Below, in pieces: positions 7,465-13,565 of a stretch of 14,588 nucleotides of DNA. The stretch comes from Desulfuromonadales bacterium. GTDB lineage: Bacteria; Desulfobacterota; Desulfuromonadia; Desulfuromonadales; BM103. Every line of letters begins with the position of its first letter. The first letter of the stretch is position 1. Made by a program: the position numbers and the translations under genes. The notes under the pieces are model-generated. The model was not told the origin of the DNA. It did no database searches and was given only the letters and a program-made list of their open reading frames with translations. The stretch covers positions 1 through 14,588 of the forward strand of contig DAOVNV010000028.1 in NCBI GenBank assembly GCA_030630015.1, written 5' to 3'.

Positions 7465-8112
7465 TTATTCACTCCTGACGGGAACATTCGAGAGGTCCCC
7501 TGCAGGGGCCGACATTTCTTCAACCAGGCTGTAATCGGGAGAAACCGGTTGTCTCAGGTCAACATGCCCTTTAAGGGTTTCGACTGGCACGCCTTCAACC
7601 AGGATACGTACCTGACGTAAATGCGGAAAATTGACGGTCAGGGTGTTGGTCAAAGCATATACAGTCAGCAGTTCGCTCTGGGTCCCACCCGGATGACCAT
7701 TCACCATGTCGGCACTGAAATCGATTGAAACCAGAGGGCCATCGATCTGCAGACCGAGCAAGGAGGTATTCGCGGGCAGCACTTCGACCAACGAACCGGT
7801 AGGCCCGGCAATCAACGCCTGAACCGCCGCCCGGAGACAATCCTCCTCGGCAGTGCATTCCTCGATTTCACACGTTTCTGCAACCAGGTGACTGCCATCC
7901 TCTGCCGAGAAGTAAAGGATTATCTCGCGCTGCAGCAGCGGCTTTTCGACGGCCACCTCTTGAGAAGGCCGGGGGGCTGACGGACGGGACAGATAGCTGA
8001 GCAGGGCCCAACCGAGCACGACAACTAATATGACAATCCCGGCCCAGAGAAGATATCGACTACGAGCCTTGCCGGAGCCGGAGCCTGTTTTTCTGAAATT
8101 TCTTTCAGACAT
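7465..8112 (-). CDS. Membrane-anchored GerMN-domain protein
   Basis: 215 residues: a basic cytoplasmic tail, one membrane helix (about 21-40), then a single extracytoplasmic GerMN domain (about 64-186). The domain is recognisable from ALIAGPTGSLVEVLPANTSLLG, VSIDFSADM, GGTQSELLTVYALTNTLTVNFP and VRILVEGVPVETLKGHVDL. GerMN occurs in the spore germination protein GerM and in many non-sporulating bacteria, where it is thought to act at the envelope or peptidoglycan; no enzyme activity is established. Three cysteines (C81, C86, C92) cluster near the domain start and could form a disulfide. It lies between murI and metH in one transcript. TTG at 8118 overlaps the murI stop (TTGA) and would add two residues; I chose the ATG at 8112. 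Placement next to murI suggests a cell-wall role (inference). Confidence 0.88.
   Translation of the reverse strand: MSERNFRKTGSGSGKARSRYLLWAGIVILVVVLGWALLSYLSRPSAPRPSQEVAVEKPLLQREIILYFSAEDGSHLVAETCEIEECTAEEDCLRAAVQALIAGPTGSLVEVLPANTSLLGLQIDGPLVSIDFSADMVNGHPGGTQSELLTVYALTNTLTVNFPHLRQVRILVEGVPVETLKGHVDLRQPVSPDYSLVEEMSAPAGDLSNVPVRSE
7472..7476 (-). promoter_or_regulatory. Ribosome-binding site that fixes the metH TTG start
   Basis: AGGAG on the - strand, 8 bases before TTG at 7463-7461. It lies inside the last codons of the GerMN gene, whose TAA is at 7467-7465, so ribosomes ending there can restart on metH. Confidence 0.65.
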
Positions 8113-8114
8113 AT

Positions 8115-8915
8115 TCAATCCAGGGAAATAGTGGCAACATTATCCAAGGAATCCCCAAGGAAGGCACCGCCCACCTGTTTGAAGCGATCGGGGATATCGG
8201 TCACGAAATAACGGGGTTCAGCGGTCGACGATACCTGGCGTCGAAGTCCTTCCTGCTGGAGCAGGGCAGCAACCGTTTTGGCGGTCTCTTCAGCGGAATC
8301 GATTAATACTACACTATCCCCGACGATGTTTTGAAGAGTCCTTTTCAAAAGGGGATAGTGCGTACAACCCAGAACCAGGGTATCAATGTCGTGTTCCAGC
8401 AGAGGCCTGACATACTCATGCGCAGCCATCCTGGCAACTTCATGATCCGCCCAGCCTTCTTCAGCAAGCGGGACAAACAATGGACAAGCGGCAGCAAAAA
8501 CAGACACGTTCGGGTTGCCATTCAGGATTGCCCGCTCATAGGCTCGACTGCGAACGGTTCCCTCGGTCCCGATCACGCCGATCCGCCCGGAATGCGAAAC
8601 CTCCAGCGCCCGGCGGGCGCCGGGAACAATGACTCCGACAATCGGCACCTGAAAATTCTCCGCCAGTTGCTCAAGGGCAACCGCCGAAGCGGTGTTGCAC
8701 GCCACCACGATCAGCTTGACCTGCTGATCAATCAGAAAGCGCGCTGCCTCGCCGGCATATCGGCAGACCGTAGGAGCACTCTTGGTGCCGTAGGGAACCC
8801 GGGCCGTATCACCGAGATAGACCAGGTCCTCGGCAGGGATCTGGCGACGCAGTTCCCGAAGAACCGTCAGTCCGCCAACCCCGGAATCAAAAACTCCAAT
8901 TGCACGTTCCGGCAC
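8115..8915 (-). CDS. murI: Glutamate racemase
   Basis: Interconverts L- and D-glutamate, supplying D-Glu for peptidoglycan in the cytoplasm. The 266-residue length is normal for MurI. Signature motifs are all present: VFDSGVGGL (8-16, with D10/S11), YLGDTARVPYG (33-43), the first catalytic cysteine C73 in VACNTAS, and the second, C184, in LGCTHYPLL. The start is GTG at 8915, with GAGG 8 bases upstream and the usual N terminus. It is the first gene of the - strand series, about 41 bases downstream of the sigma70 promoter at 8956-8984. Its stop touches the following GerMN gene. Confidence 0.97.
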   Translation of the reverse strand: MPERAIGVFDSGVGGLTVLRELRRQIPAEDLVYLGDTARVPYGTKSAPTVCRYAGEAARFLIDQQVKLIVVACNTASAVALEQLAENFQVPIVGVIVPGARRALEVSHSGRIGVIGTEGTVRSRAYERAILNGNPNVSVFAAACPLFVPLAEEGWADHEVARMAAHEYVRPLLEHDIDTLVLGCTHYPLLKRTLQNIVGDSVVLIDSAEETAKTVAALLQQEGLRRQVSSTAEPRYFVTDIPDRFKQVGGAFLGDSLDNVATISLD

Positions 8916-8955
8916 GTTAAAAACCTCGCTTTACCAAGATGTTACAAGGTGGACT

Positions 8956-8984
8956 ACTGTAGTGAGACGATGAGAAAAAGTCAA
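8956..8984 (-). promoter_or_regulatory. Sigma70-type promoter for murI and downstream genes
   Basis: On the - strand TTGACT (8984-8979), a 17-base spacer, and TACAGT (8961-8956), giving a start near 8949 and a leader of roughly 35 bases to the GTG of murI. Both boxes are close to consensus and the spacing is ideal. It may serve the whole series down to 1021, since no terminator is seen between the genes. Confidence 0.72.
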
Positions 8985-9007
8985 GAAGTATAGGGGGTTT
9001 TTCCACT

Positions 9008-9035
9008 TTGTCACAAGCAAAAAAACTGTTATCAT
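9008..9035 (+). promoter_or_regulatory. Sigma70-type promoter, divergent from the murI promoter
   Basis: TTGTCA (9008-9013), a 16-base spacer rich in A, and TATCAT (9030-9035), giving a start near 9042. It lies back to back with the murI promoter; the two -35 boxes are 23 bases apart. It also argues against translation starting at the TTG at 9008, which is inside the -35 box. Confidence 0.6.
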
Positions 9036-9091
9036 TCATGTTGAACAGCAGAGCACTCAGAAACCCGATAATTGAGAAGAAAGGGAAGAAA

Positions 9092-9427
9092 GTGGACTTC
9101 GCCTCGGTCATGAAATTTCTGCAGCAGTTTGAGACAGACAAAGTCATCGACTACCTGAAGACACTCAACCTGCAGGAGTTGATTAAGAACCCTTATTTTC
9201 TCGGCGGGACAGGCGCTCTCGGGATCATCGCGTTTCTGATGCGTTGGAAGGTGCTGCTGGTTGTCATCCTTACCCTTGCCGGCTTTGTTGCCCTGCTCTC
9301 CTACACCCTGGAACAGGGGACCTCACTGGAAGGCGGTGTCGCAAACGATGCCCTGCTGGTTTTTGTCGGCGGCGGTGCAATCATCGTTTTTATGGTCATT
9401 TACCTGCTGTTTATTCGTGGCGAGTAG
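9092..9427 (+). CDS. Small membrane protein of unknown function
   Basis: 111 residues with the chosen start. A short amphipathic cytoplasmic N terminus (KFLQQFETDKVIDYLKTLNLQELIKNP, about 8-34) is followed by two closely spaced hydrophobic segments (about 36-50 and 53-71), a hydrophilic loop (72-86) and a last helix (about 87-107). No catalytic or metal-binding motif is seen. GTG at 9092 is preferred: AAGGGAAG lies just upstream, the distance to the promoter (start near 9042) is about 50 bases, and the encoded MDFASVMKF reads like a natural beginning. ATG at 9110 is the alternative. TTG at 9008 would lie within the promoter. A cytochrome gene follows after 115 bases. I do not assign a function. 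Confidence 0.78.
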   Translation: MDFASVMKFLQQFETDKVIDYLKTLNLQELIKNPYFLGGTGALGIIAFLMRWKVLLVVILTLAGFVALLSYTLEQGTSLEGGVANDALLVFVGGGAIIVFMVIYLLFIRGE

Positions 9428-9542
9428 ATAGCCGACATAACCGGATCATTACACGAGTTATCAATTCAGAACTTTCCTTCCACAAGAACCCATTGGCAAC
9501 CCAGGGTCTTGCTTGGAGCATTAAAATGCCAACGAGGAACAA

Positions 9543-9812
9543 ATGGCTTATCCCATAAAAAAACGAGATCTACTTCTGATTGGCCTGGCGGTTCTTATTC
9601 TGGCGTTCCTCTGGCAGGCGCCACCCGAATCAACCAGCCGGGTTCCTTACGACGAAACGCATCGCGAGTATTATGATCTGGCCAGCAGCGACGGCAAGAA
9701 GGCCGCCGAGAAGTTTTGCGCCGACTGTCATAATGATGACGACGTTGTCTTCCCTGACGATCATCCACCTAAAGCCCGCTGCCTGTTCTGTCACAAACTG
9801 AAAAGGGACTGA
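9543..9812 (+). CDS. Mini c-type cytochrome, membrane-anchored, two heme sites
   Basis: 89 residues. A positively charged start (KKRD) and one hydrophobic helix (about 9-24) are followed by a short periplasmic part with two covalent heme c motifs: CADCH (59-63) and CLFCH (80-84). Extra histidines H40 and H74 could be distal ligands; H74 lies between the motifs in DDHPPKARC. No clear signal-peptidase site (AxA) follows the helix, so the protein may stay tethered to the inner membrane facing the periplasm. ATG at 9543 has GAGGA 5 bases upstream. The protein is much smaller than the usual cytochrome c families; electron transfer or assembly with a larger partner is an inference. It could be co-transcribed with the small membrane protein upstream. 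Confidence 0.85.
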   Translation: MAYPIKKRDLLLIGLAVLILAFLWQAPPESTSRVPYDETHREYYDLASSDGKKAAEKFCADCHNDDDVVFPDDHPPKARCLFCHKLKRD

Positions 9813-9828
9813 CCTCCGTTATTTCACA

Positions 9829-9858
9829 GTGCACAGTCCGTGTAAACGCCCTGTGCAC
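9829..9858 (+). promoter_or_regulatory. Inverted repeat, candidate enhancer site for a sigma54 activator
   Basis: GTGCACAG (9829-9836) and CTGTGCAC (9851-9858) are perfect 8-base arms around a 14-base centre. A further TGCAC half-site is at 9864-9868. The centre is about 97 bases upstream of the start predicted for the sigma54 promoter at 9914-9930, within the usual range for NtrC-type activators. It could instead be an RNA hairpin after the cytochrome gene, but no U-run follows. Confidence 0.55.
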
Positions 9859-9887
9859 GTGATTGCACGGCAGACAGATCCGCAATA

Positions 9888-9907
9888 GGTGGGGTTTCGG
9901 CTCCGCC
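9888..9907 (+). other. Short GC-rich hairpin between cytochrome gene and sigma54 promoter
   Basis: GGTGGGG and CTCCGCC pair over 7 positions (two G-U wobbles) around the loop TTTCGG. It could terminate the cytochrome transcript before the sigma54 promoter, but only a weak T stretch (TCTTT) follows after three bases. Function uncertain. Confidence 0.3.
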
Positions 9908-9913
9908 CGGTCT

Positions 9914-9930
9914 TTGGCACATCGTTTGCT
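9914..9930 (+). promoter_or_regulatory. Sigma54 (-24/-12) promoter
   Basis: TTGGCAC-ATCGT-TTGCT: the -24 GG (9916-9917) and the -12 GC (9928-9929) are separated by exactly 10 bases, and nearly every conserved position of the TGGCAC-N5-TTGC consensus is matched. Transcription would start near 9941, leaving about 43 bases of leader before the ATG at 9984. Such promoters need an AAA+ activator bound upstream; the inverted repeat at 9829-9858 is placed suitably. Confidence 0.75.
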
Positions 9931-9983
9931 TCTATCTCGGTCGTGCGATGTACGAGCAAGACAGCCTCCCCGGGAGTAAAAAA

Positions 9984-10112
9984 ATGACTAAAGCTGAAGC
10001 CCAAACCAGCCCAACTTCTCGCATCAACTACCTGGATGCCCTGCTGTACCTGCTGGCAGGCGGCGCAATGTTTGTTATCAGTATTTCATTCCTGCTCTGG
10101 CTGCGTTTCTGA
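9984..10112 (+). CDS. 42-residue single-helix membrane protein under a sigma54 promoter
   Basis: A small open frame of 42 codons: a polar N terminus (MTKAEAQTSPTSRINYLD) followed by one hydrophobic helix (about 19-40) ending in WLRF. A strong ribosome-binding site GGGAG lies 7 bases before the ATG, in a leader that begins at a near-perfect sigma54 promoter. The positive-inside rule is ambiguous: there are basic residues at both ends. An in-frame ATG at 9948 would add 12 residues, but it lies only about 7 bases after the predicted start of transcription and lacks a binding site. I recognise no family. Micro-proteins of this type often modulate a larger membrane partner such as an oxidase or transporter; that is inference. 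The mini-cytochrome gene lies just upstream. Confidence 0.72.
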   Translation: MTKAEAQTSPTSRINYLDALLYLLAGGAMFVISISFLLWLRF

Positions 10113-10143
10113 GCCCGACAACCCCCTGAACGGAAATCCAGAC

Positions 10144-10184
10144 AAAAAAAGCCCCGCAACACCGGAGGGGATGGGTCACGGGGC
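10144..10184 (-). terminator. Intrinsic terminator of the upp-uraA transcript
   Basis: On the - strand GCCCCG (10184-10179) pairs with CGGGGC (10156-10151), followed directly by seven T. An internal CCCC/GGGG pairing with a shorter loop is also possible. It lies about 180 bases after the uraA stop. Read on the + strand it has no U-run, so it would not efficiently stop transcripts from 9984-10112. Confidence 0.65.
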
Positions 10185-10307
10185 AATAACAAAATTGTCG
10201 TCATCCTTTCATAAAATCGGACATCAATCAACTAAAATCCTCTAATCTTTCAGCAAACAGGGCTGTAACTGCGCAACGTTTGTCTCCCCGAAGCATAGAA
10301 TCAACAT

Positions 10308-10335
10308 GGGGCCGACTTCCCAAGAAGCCAGCCCC
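10308..10335 (-). other. Strong 12-bp hairpin in the uraA 3' tail
   Basis: On the - strand GGGGCTGGCTTC and GAAGTCGGCCCC form a 12-bp stem with two G-U pairs around the loop TTGG, about 30 bases after the uraA stop. On the + strand the wobbles become A-C mismatches, so the structure belongs to the uraA mRNA. No U-run follows, so it is more likely a 3'-end stabiliser or part of a 3'-UTR RNA than a terminator. The whole 10113-10365 stretch holds no gene that I can support. Confidence 0.6.
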
Positions 10336-10365
10336 CTGCTTGTCATTACTATTTTCCCTTGGCAA

Positions 10366-11652
10366 TCAATCCGCCGCAGGGGAAGGCGCCACTGTGTCGC
10401 TGTCGCCTGAAGATTTCTTGCGCGGCAGAACCAGGTTCAGCACCACGGCAACGATGCCGGCCAGACCGATTCCTTTGAGGGTCACGACCCCCAATTCGAG
10501 AGTCATGCCGCCCATCCCGGCAACAATGGTCAGGGCAACAATGATCAGGTTGCGCGCTTCCATCAGGTCATCGCCGGAACGAACCAGGGTATTCAGACCG
10601 ACAACTGCAATCGTTCCGAACAAAAGGAACAGGATGCCGCCCATAACCGGCACAGGAACAGTCTGCAGAATCGCCCCGAGTTTACCGACGAAGGCCAACC
10701 CGATGGCCGTGATTGCCGCCCAGGTCATGACGAGCGGATTGAACATCTTGGTCAGAGCAACAGCACCGGTCACTTCGCTGTAAGTGGTATTGGGAGGCCC
10801 ACCGAGAAAAGAGGCCATGGTCGTCGCCAGACCGTCACCAAGCAAAGTCCGGTGAATACCGGGATTCTTAAGGTAGTCCTTGCCGGACACGGACCTGATC
10901 GCAAGAATGTCGCCGAAATGCTCGATGGCCGGTGCAATGGCGACCGGCAGCATGAACAGAATCGCCTCAAGATTCCATGTCGGGAAAACGAAATCAGGCA
11001 TCGCCAGCCAGGGGGCCTGCTGCACCGGGGTGAAATCGACCATGCCCATCAGCAGGGCGACCAGGTAACCGGCGCCTAGACCGCAGAGAATCGGGATCAG
11101 TTTGGCAAGGCCACGTGCGAGCAATGCAACGAGGATGGTGACTGCCAGCGATACTCCGGAAACGATCATGGCCGTATTCTGTGGGATCAGTGCCACCGCG
11201 CCGTCGCCGGTCCGACCCATGGCCATATGCACAGCCACCGGGGCGAGGATCAGACCGATGACCATGATTACCGGGCCAGTGACCACCGGCGGGAAAATCC
11301 GCGCCACGAATTCAACCCCGCGCAGTTTGACCACGCCGCTGAGCACAGCATAGAAAATTCCGGCGGCCGCCAGACCGCAAAGAGTGCCCGGTATTCCCCA
11401 GGTCTGTACGCCATAAACAATCGGAGCGATAAACGCGAATGACGAAGCCAGGAAAACCGGCACCTGCCGCTTGGTCACAAGTTGGAACAGCAGAGTGCCC
11501 GCACCGGCGGTAAACAACGCGACGCTTGGGTTCAACCCGGTCAGCAACGGCACCAGGACCAGCGCCCCGAATGCGACAAAAAGCATCTGCGCTCCAACCA
11601 CAATGAGCTTGGGGTTAAAAAATGATTCTTCCTGATTTACATCATGGTTCAC
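10366..11652 (-). CDS. uraA: Uracil:proton symporter (NCS2/NAT family)
   Basis: Imports uracil across the inner membrane with protons, for salvage by the co-transcribed upp. The 428 residues match the length of E. coli UraA (429) and comprise many hydrophobic segments. Family motifs are clear: QMLFVAFGALVLVPLLTGL near the N terminus, the substrate-binding glutamate E244 in PAIEHFGDI, the second key glutamate E293 in NTTYSEVTG, and VPVPVMGGI later. The C terminus is a short charged tail. The start is GTG at 11652, with AGGAG 8 bases upstream; no nearby ATG fits. It begins 27 bases after the upp stop. Xanthine permeases are the nearest alternative, but the partner gene and the UraA-like E244 region favour uracil. 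Confidence 0.94.
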   Translation of the reverse strand: MNHDVNQEESFFNPKLIVVGAQMLFVAFGALVLVPLLTGLNPSVALFTAGAGTLLFQLVTKRQVPVFLASSFAFIAPIVYGVQTWGIPGTLCGLAAAGIFYAVLSGVVKLRGVEFVARIFPPVVTGPVIMVIGLILAPVAVHMAMGRTGDGAVALIPQNTAMIVSGVSLAVTILVALLARGLAKLIPILCGLGAGYLVALLMGMVDFTPVQQAPWLAMPDFVFPTWNLEAILFMLPVAIAPAIEHFGDILAIRSVSGKDYLKNPGIHRTLLGDGLATTMASFLGGPPNTTYSEVTGAVALTKMFNPLVMTWAAITAIGLAFVGKLGAILQTVPVPVMGGILFLLFGTIAVVGLNTLVRSGDDLMEARNLIIVALTIVAGMGGMTLELGVVTLKGIGLAGIVAVVLNLVLPRKKSSGDSDTVAPSPAAD

Positions 11653-11679
11653 GAGTGATTCTCCTGTATCGTCAATGGG

Positions 11680-12306
11680 TTACTTGGTTCCAAAAATCTT
11701 GTCGCCGGCATCACCCAGGCCGGGCAGGATATAGCCCTGTTCATTGAGTTTTTCGTCGATGGCAGCAACATAGATCTCGACATCGGGATGAACCTCCTGC
11801 AGGCGCTGAATTCCCTCGGGAGCAGCGACCAGGAACAGACCACGGATTTGTGTGCAGCCGGCCTCCTTGAGCATGTCGATCGTTGCAATCAGGCTGCCGC
11901 CAGTAGCAAGCATTGGGTCGAGGATGAGGGCCATACGATCGCTGATCCTGCTGGCTAGTTTCTTGAAATAAGGCACCGGCTCAAGAGTCTCTTCATTCCG
12001 ATAGAGGCCAACAACACTGACTCGAGCACTCGGGATGAGATCGAGAACCCCGTCCATCATGCCGAGGCCGGCCCTCAAAATCGGGACAACGGTGATCTTT
12101 TTGCCCTTGATCTGGTCCACTTCAACCGGGCCTGCCCAACCACTGATGGTCGCTTTTTCGGTTTCCATGTCCTTGGTCGCTTCATAGGTCAGCAACCGGG
12201 CAACCTCCGAAGCGAGGTCACGAAAATCCTTGGTGCTGATATCGTCCTTACGCATCAACCCCAGCTTATGCTTAACCAGGGGATGTCCAACCTCAAAAAC
12301 AGCCAC
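11680..12306 (-). CDS. upp: Uracil phosphoribosyltransferase
   Basis: Joins uracil and PRPP to give UMP and pyrophosphate in the cytoplasm. With the GTG start at 12306 the protein has 208 residues, exactly the E. coli length, and aligns from the first residues (FEVGHPLVKHKLGLMR). Motifs: ITVVPILRAGLGMMDGVL (71-88), YRNEETLEPVPYF, the PRPP loop LILDPMLATGGS (127-138), and the uracil-binding C terminus GYILPGLGDAGDKIFGTK. Start choice: AAGGAG lies 6 bases before the GTG; the ATG at 12333 would add nine residues and place that site inside the gene. It is the first gene of the operon, about 45 bases from the predicted start of transcription, with uraA next. No PyrR-type attenuator is seen in the leader. 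Confidence 0.97.
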   Translation of the reverse strand: MAVFEVGHPLVKHKLGLMRKDDISTKDFRDLASEVARLLTYEATKDMETEKATISGWAGPVEVDQIKGKKITVVPILRAGLGMMDGVLDLIPSARVSVVGLYRNEETLEPVPYFKKLASRISDRMALILDPMLATGGSLIATIDMLKEAGCTQIRGLFLVAAPEGIQRLQEVHPDVEIYVAAIDEKLNEQGYILPGLGDAGDKIFGTK

Positions 12307-12312
12307 AGCAAT

Positions 12313-12318
12313 CTCCTT
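12313..12318 (-). promoter_or_regulatory. Ribosome-binding site that fixes the upp GTG start
   Basis: AAGGAG on the - strand, 6 bases before the GTG at 12306-12304. It rules against the in-frame ATG at 12333. Confidence 0.7.
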
Positions 12319-12357
12319 TTTCGACGCAGGCATTCAATAAATCCTATACCGCCGGCA

Positions 12358-12386
12358 AGCATATCCGGACAAAGCTTCGGGGTCAA
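12358..12386 (-). promoter_or_regulatory. Sigma70-type promoter for upp-uraA
   Basis: On the - strand TTGACC (12386-12381), a 17-base spacer, and TATGCT (12363-12358). Start expected near 12351, with a short leader of about 45 bases. No clear matching promoter for the divergent rhomboid gene is seen in the remaining 72 bases. Confidence 0.68.
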
Positions 12387-12458
12387 TCCCGCATTTTAAT
12401 CAAACTCGAATCCACAAAAAACCAGCAACAAATGATGACTGTGAAACGCTAATCTGCG

Positions 12459-13454
12459 ATGATGAAAATCATGTCAGATCCTCTGCCTGGAATAAGTATC
12501 GGCGAAGCAGAATCGGAACCGATGTCAGAACAATGGCGACCGTTGCCATCCCGATTGGAAGCGCCTGACATTCCCGGAGCACTTTCCAAACGACAGATGC
12601 GCAACTGGTCACTGGTTCTCAAGGCCCGCCTGATCCCCTGCCGATCGGAGCGTCAAACATTTCGCCATCAGCTTCTGGTCCCGATGACATCCTTTGACGC
12701 AGCCATCAGGGAACTGCGTCAGTACGAGGTCGAGAACCGGGGCTGGCCGCCTCCGCCACCCCAACTACAGCCATCGAACAACAATTTGTTTGCCACCGTC
12801 TGGACTCTGATCGCACTGGCTGTTTTTCACGATGTGACTCTGACCAGCGTCAACCTGATGGGTCACACACCGGTCGACTGGCTGACCCTCGGCAACGCGC
12901 ATGCCGGAAAAATTCTCGCGGGTGAGTGGTGGAGACTCGCTACGGCCCTGACCCTTCACTCGGGCTGGCTGCACCTGATGAGCAACCTGCTGATCGGCGG
13001 AGTCTTCATCGTCCGCCTTTGCCGTGACCTCGGTTCGGGACTAGGCTGGAGCCTGCTGCTTGCCAGCGGCATCTTCGGCAATCTGCTCAATGCCTGGCTG
13101 CAATCGCCCGACCACCGGGCCGTGGGTGCGTCCACTGCCATTTTTGGCGCCGTCGGGCTGCTCGCCGCAATCAGCCTGGTACGTTATCGCCACAACCTGC
13201 GCCCGCAACGACGCTGGGCACTGCCGATTGCCGCCGCTCTCGGGTTGCTTGCCATGCTGGGTGCGGGTGGAGAGCAGACGGATCTGGGCGCACACCTGTT
13301 TGGCTTTCTGTTCGGACTGCTGTTCGGGGCGGCAACCGAATTTGTTCTGGAATACCTGGGAAGGCCTGGCAAAAAACTGAATGCCCTGCTGGCACTGGCA
13401 GGAGCCGGGGTCCTTGTCGGTGCCTGGTATGCGGCTTTGCACTACGGCGGTTGA
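12459..13454 (+). CDS. Rhomboid-family intramembrane serine protease
   Basis: Cleaves membrane proteins within the bilayer. 331 residues from the first ATG. A soluble N-terminal region (about 1-100, with W50-SLVLKARLIP, LLVPMTSFDAAIRELRQYEVEN and a PPPPP stretch) precedes the rhomboid core (about 110-330, six or more helices). Catalytic features are in place: EWWRL (156-160), HLMSN with H172 and N176 (oxyanion side), the nucleophile S225 in GASTAIFG, and the partner H279 in GAHLFGF. The motif reads GAST rather than the more common GASG, a known tolerated variant. Start is uncertain: ATGs at 12459, 12462 and 12471 lack a good binding site; ATG at 12522 (M22) has a weak GGA upstream and precedes the region that looks conserved. 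The substrate is unknown. It is divergent from upp. Confidence 0.92.
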   Translation: MMKIMSDPLPGISIGEAESEPMSEQWRPLPSRLEAPDIPGALSKRQMRNWSLVLKARLIPCRSERQTFRHQLLVPMTSFDAAIRELRQYEVENRGWPPPPPQLQPSNNNLFATVWTLIALAVFHDVTLTSVNLMGHTPVDWLTLGNAHAGKILAGEWWRLATALTLHSGWLHLMSNLLIGGVFIVRLCRDLGSGLGWSLLLASGIFGNLLNAWLQSPDHRAVGASTAIFGAVGLLAAISLVRYRHNLRPQRRWALPIAAALGLLAMLGAGGEQTDLGAHLFGFLFGLLFGAATEFVLEYLGRPGKKLNALLALAGAGVLVGAWYAALHYGG

Positions 13455-13549
13455 CGAGCGCTGTCAACCAGACAAAACCAGCTTGACGGTTGAGCAATTA
13501 ACGGTAAGGTTTTTTACGTACTCTGGATTGCCTGTCAAAAAATCTGACA
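13451..13549 (+). promoter_or_regulatory. Intergenic control region: weak sigma70 promoter among TTGAC/GTCAA half-sites
   Basis: A promoter-like TTGACG (13483-13488), 16-base spacer, TAAGGT (13505-13510) precedes the DUF3014 gene. TTGAC or its complement occurs at 13451, 13463, 13483 and 13534. The first two form TTGAC-N7-GTCAA over the rhomboid stop; further on, TGTCA-N7-TGACA (13533-13549) lies just before the ribosome-binding site. This could be an operator pair, but no regulator is identified. Confidence 0.4.
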
Positions 13550-13565
13550 AAGGAGCAAACCTTCT

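Noticed and set aside
8916..8990. A cobalamin riboswitch controlling the operon that contains metH
   Set aside because: The leader is only about 35 bases and metH is the third gene; there is no B12-box sequence.
8331..8993. A 220-codon + strand frame opposite murI
   Set aside because: murI on the other strand has both catalytic cysteines and normal length, and the frame crosses the divergent promoter region.
9008..9091. Longer N terminus for the small membrane protein, starting at TTG 9008
   Set aside because: The TTG is inside a -35 box and the predicted transcription start is downstream of it; the extra residues look random and basic.
9495..9515. A second sigma54-like site (TTGGCA ... TTGC) before the cytochrome gene
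   Set aside because: The GG and GC elements are 14 bases apart instead of the fixed 10, which sigma54 does not tolerate.
9829..9945. A GEMM-type (cyclic dinucleotide) riboswitch before the small protein, as often seen near cytochromes
   Set aside because: I could not find the conserved GEMM core sequences, and the sigma54 start would place most of this stretch upstream of the transcript.
10280..10783. A 167-codon + strand frame opposite uraA, rich in Thr/Pro/Met
   Set aside because: It mirrors the hydrophobic codons of the transporter; low-complexity composition, no binding site.
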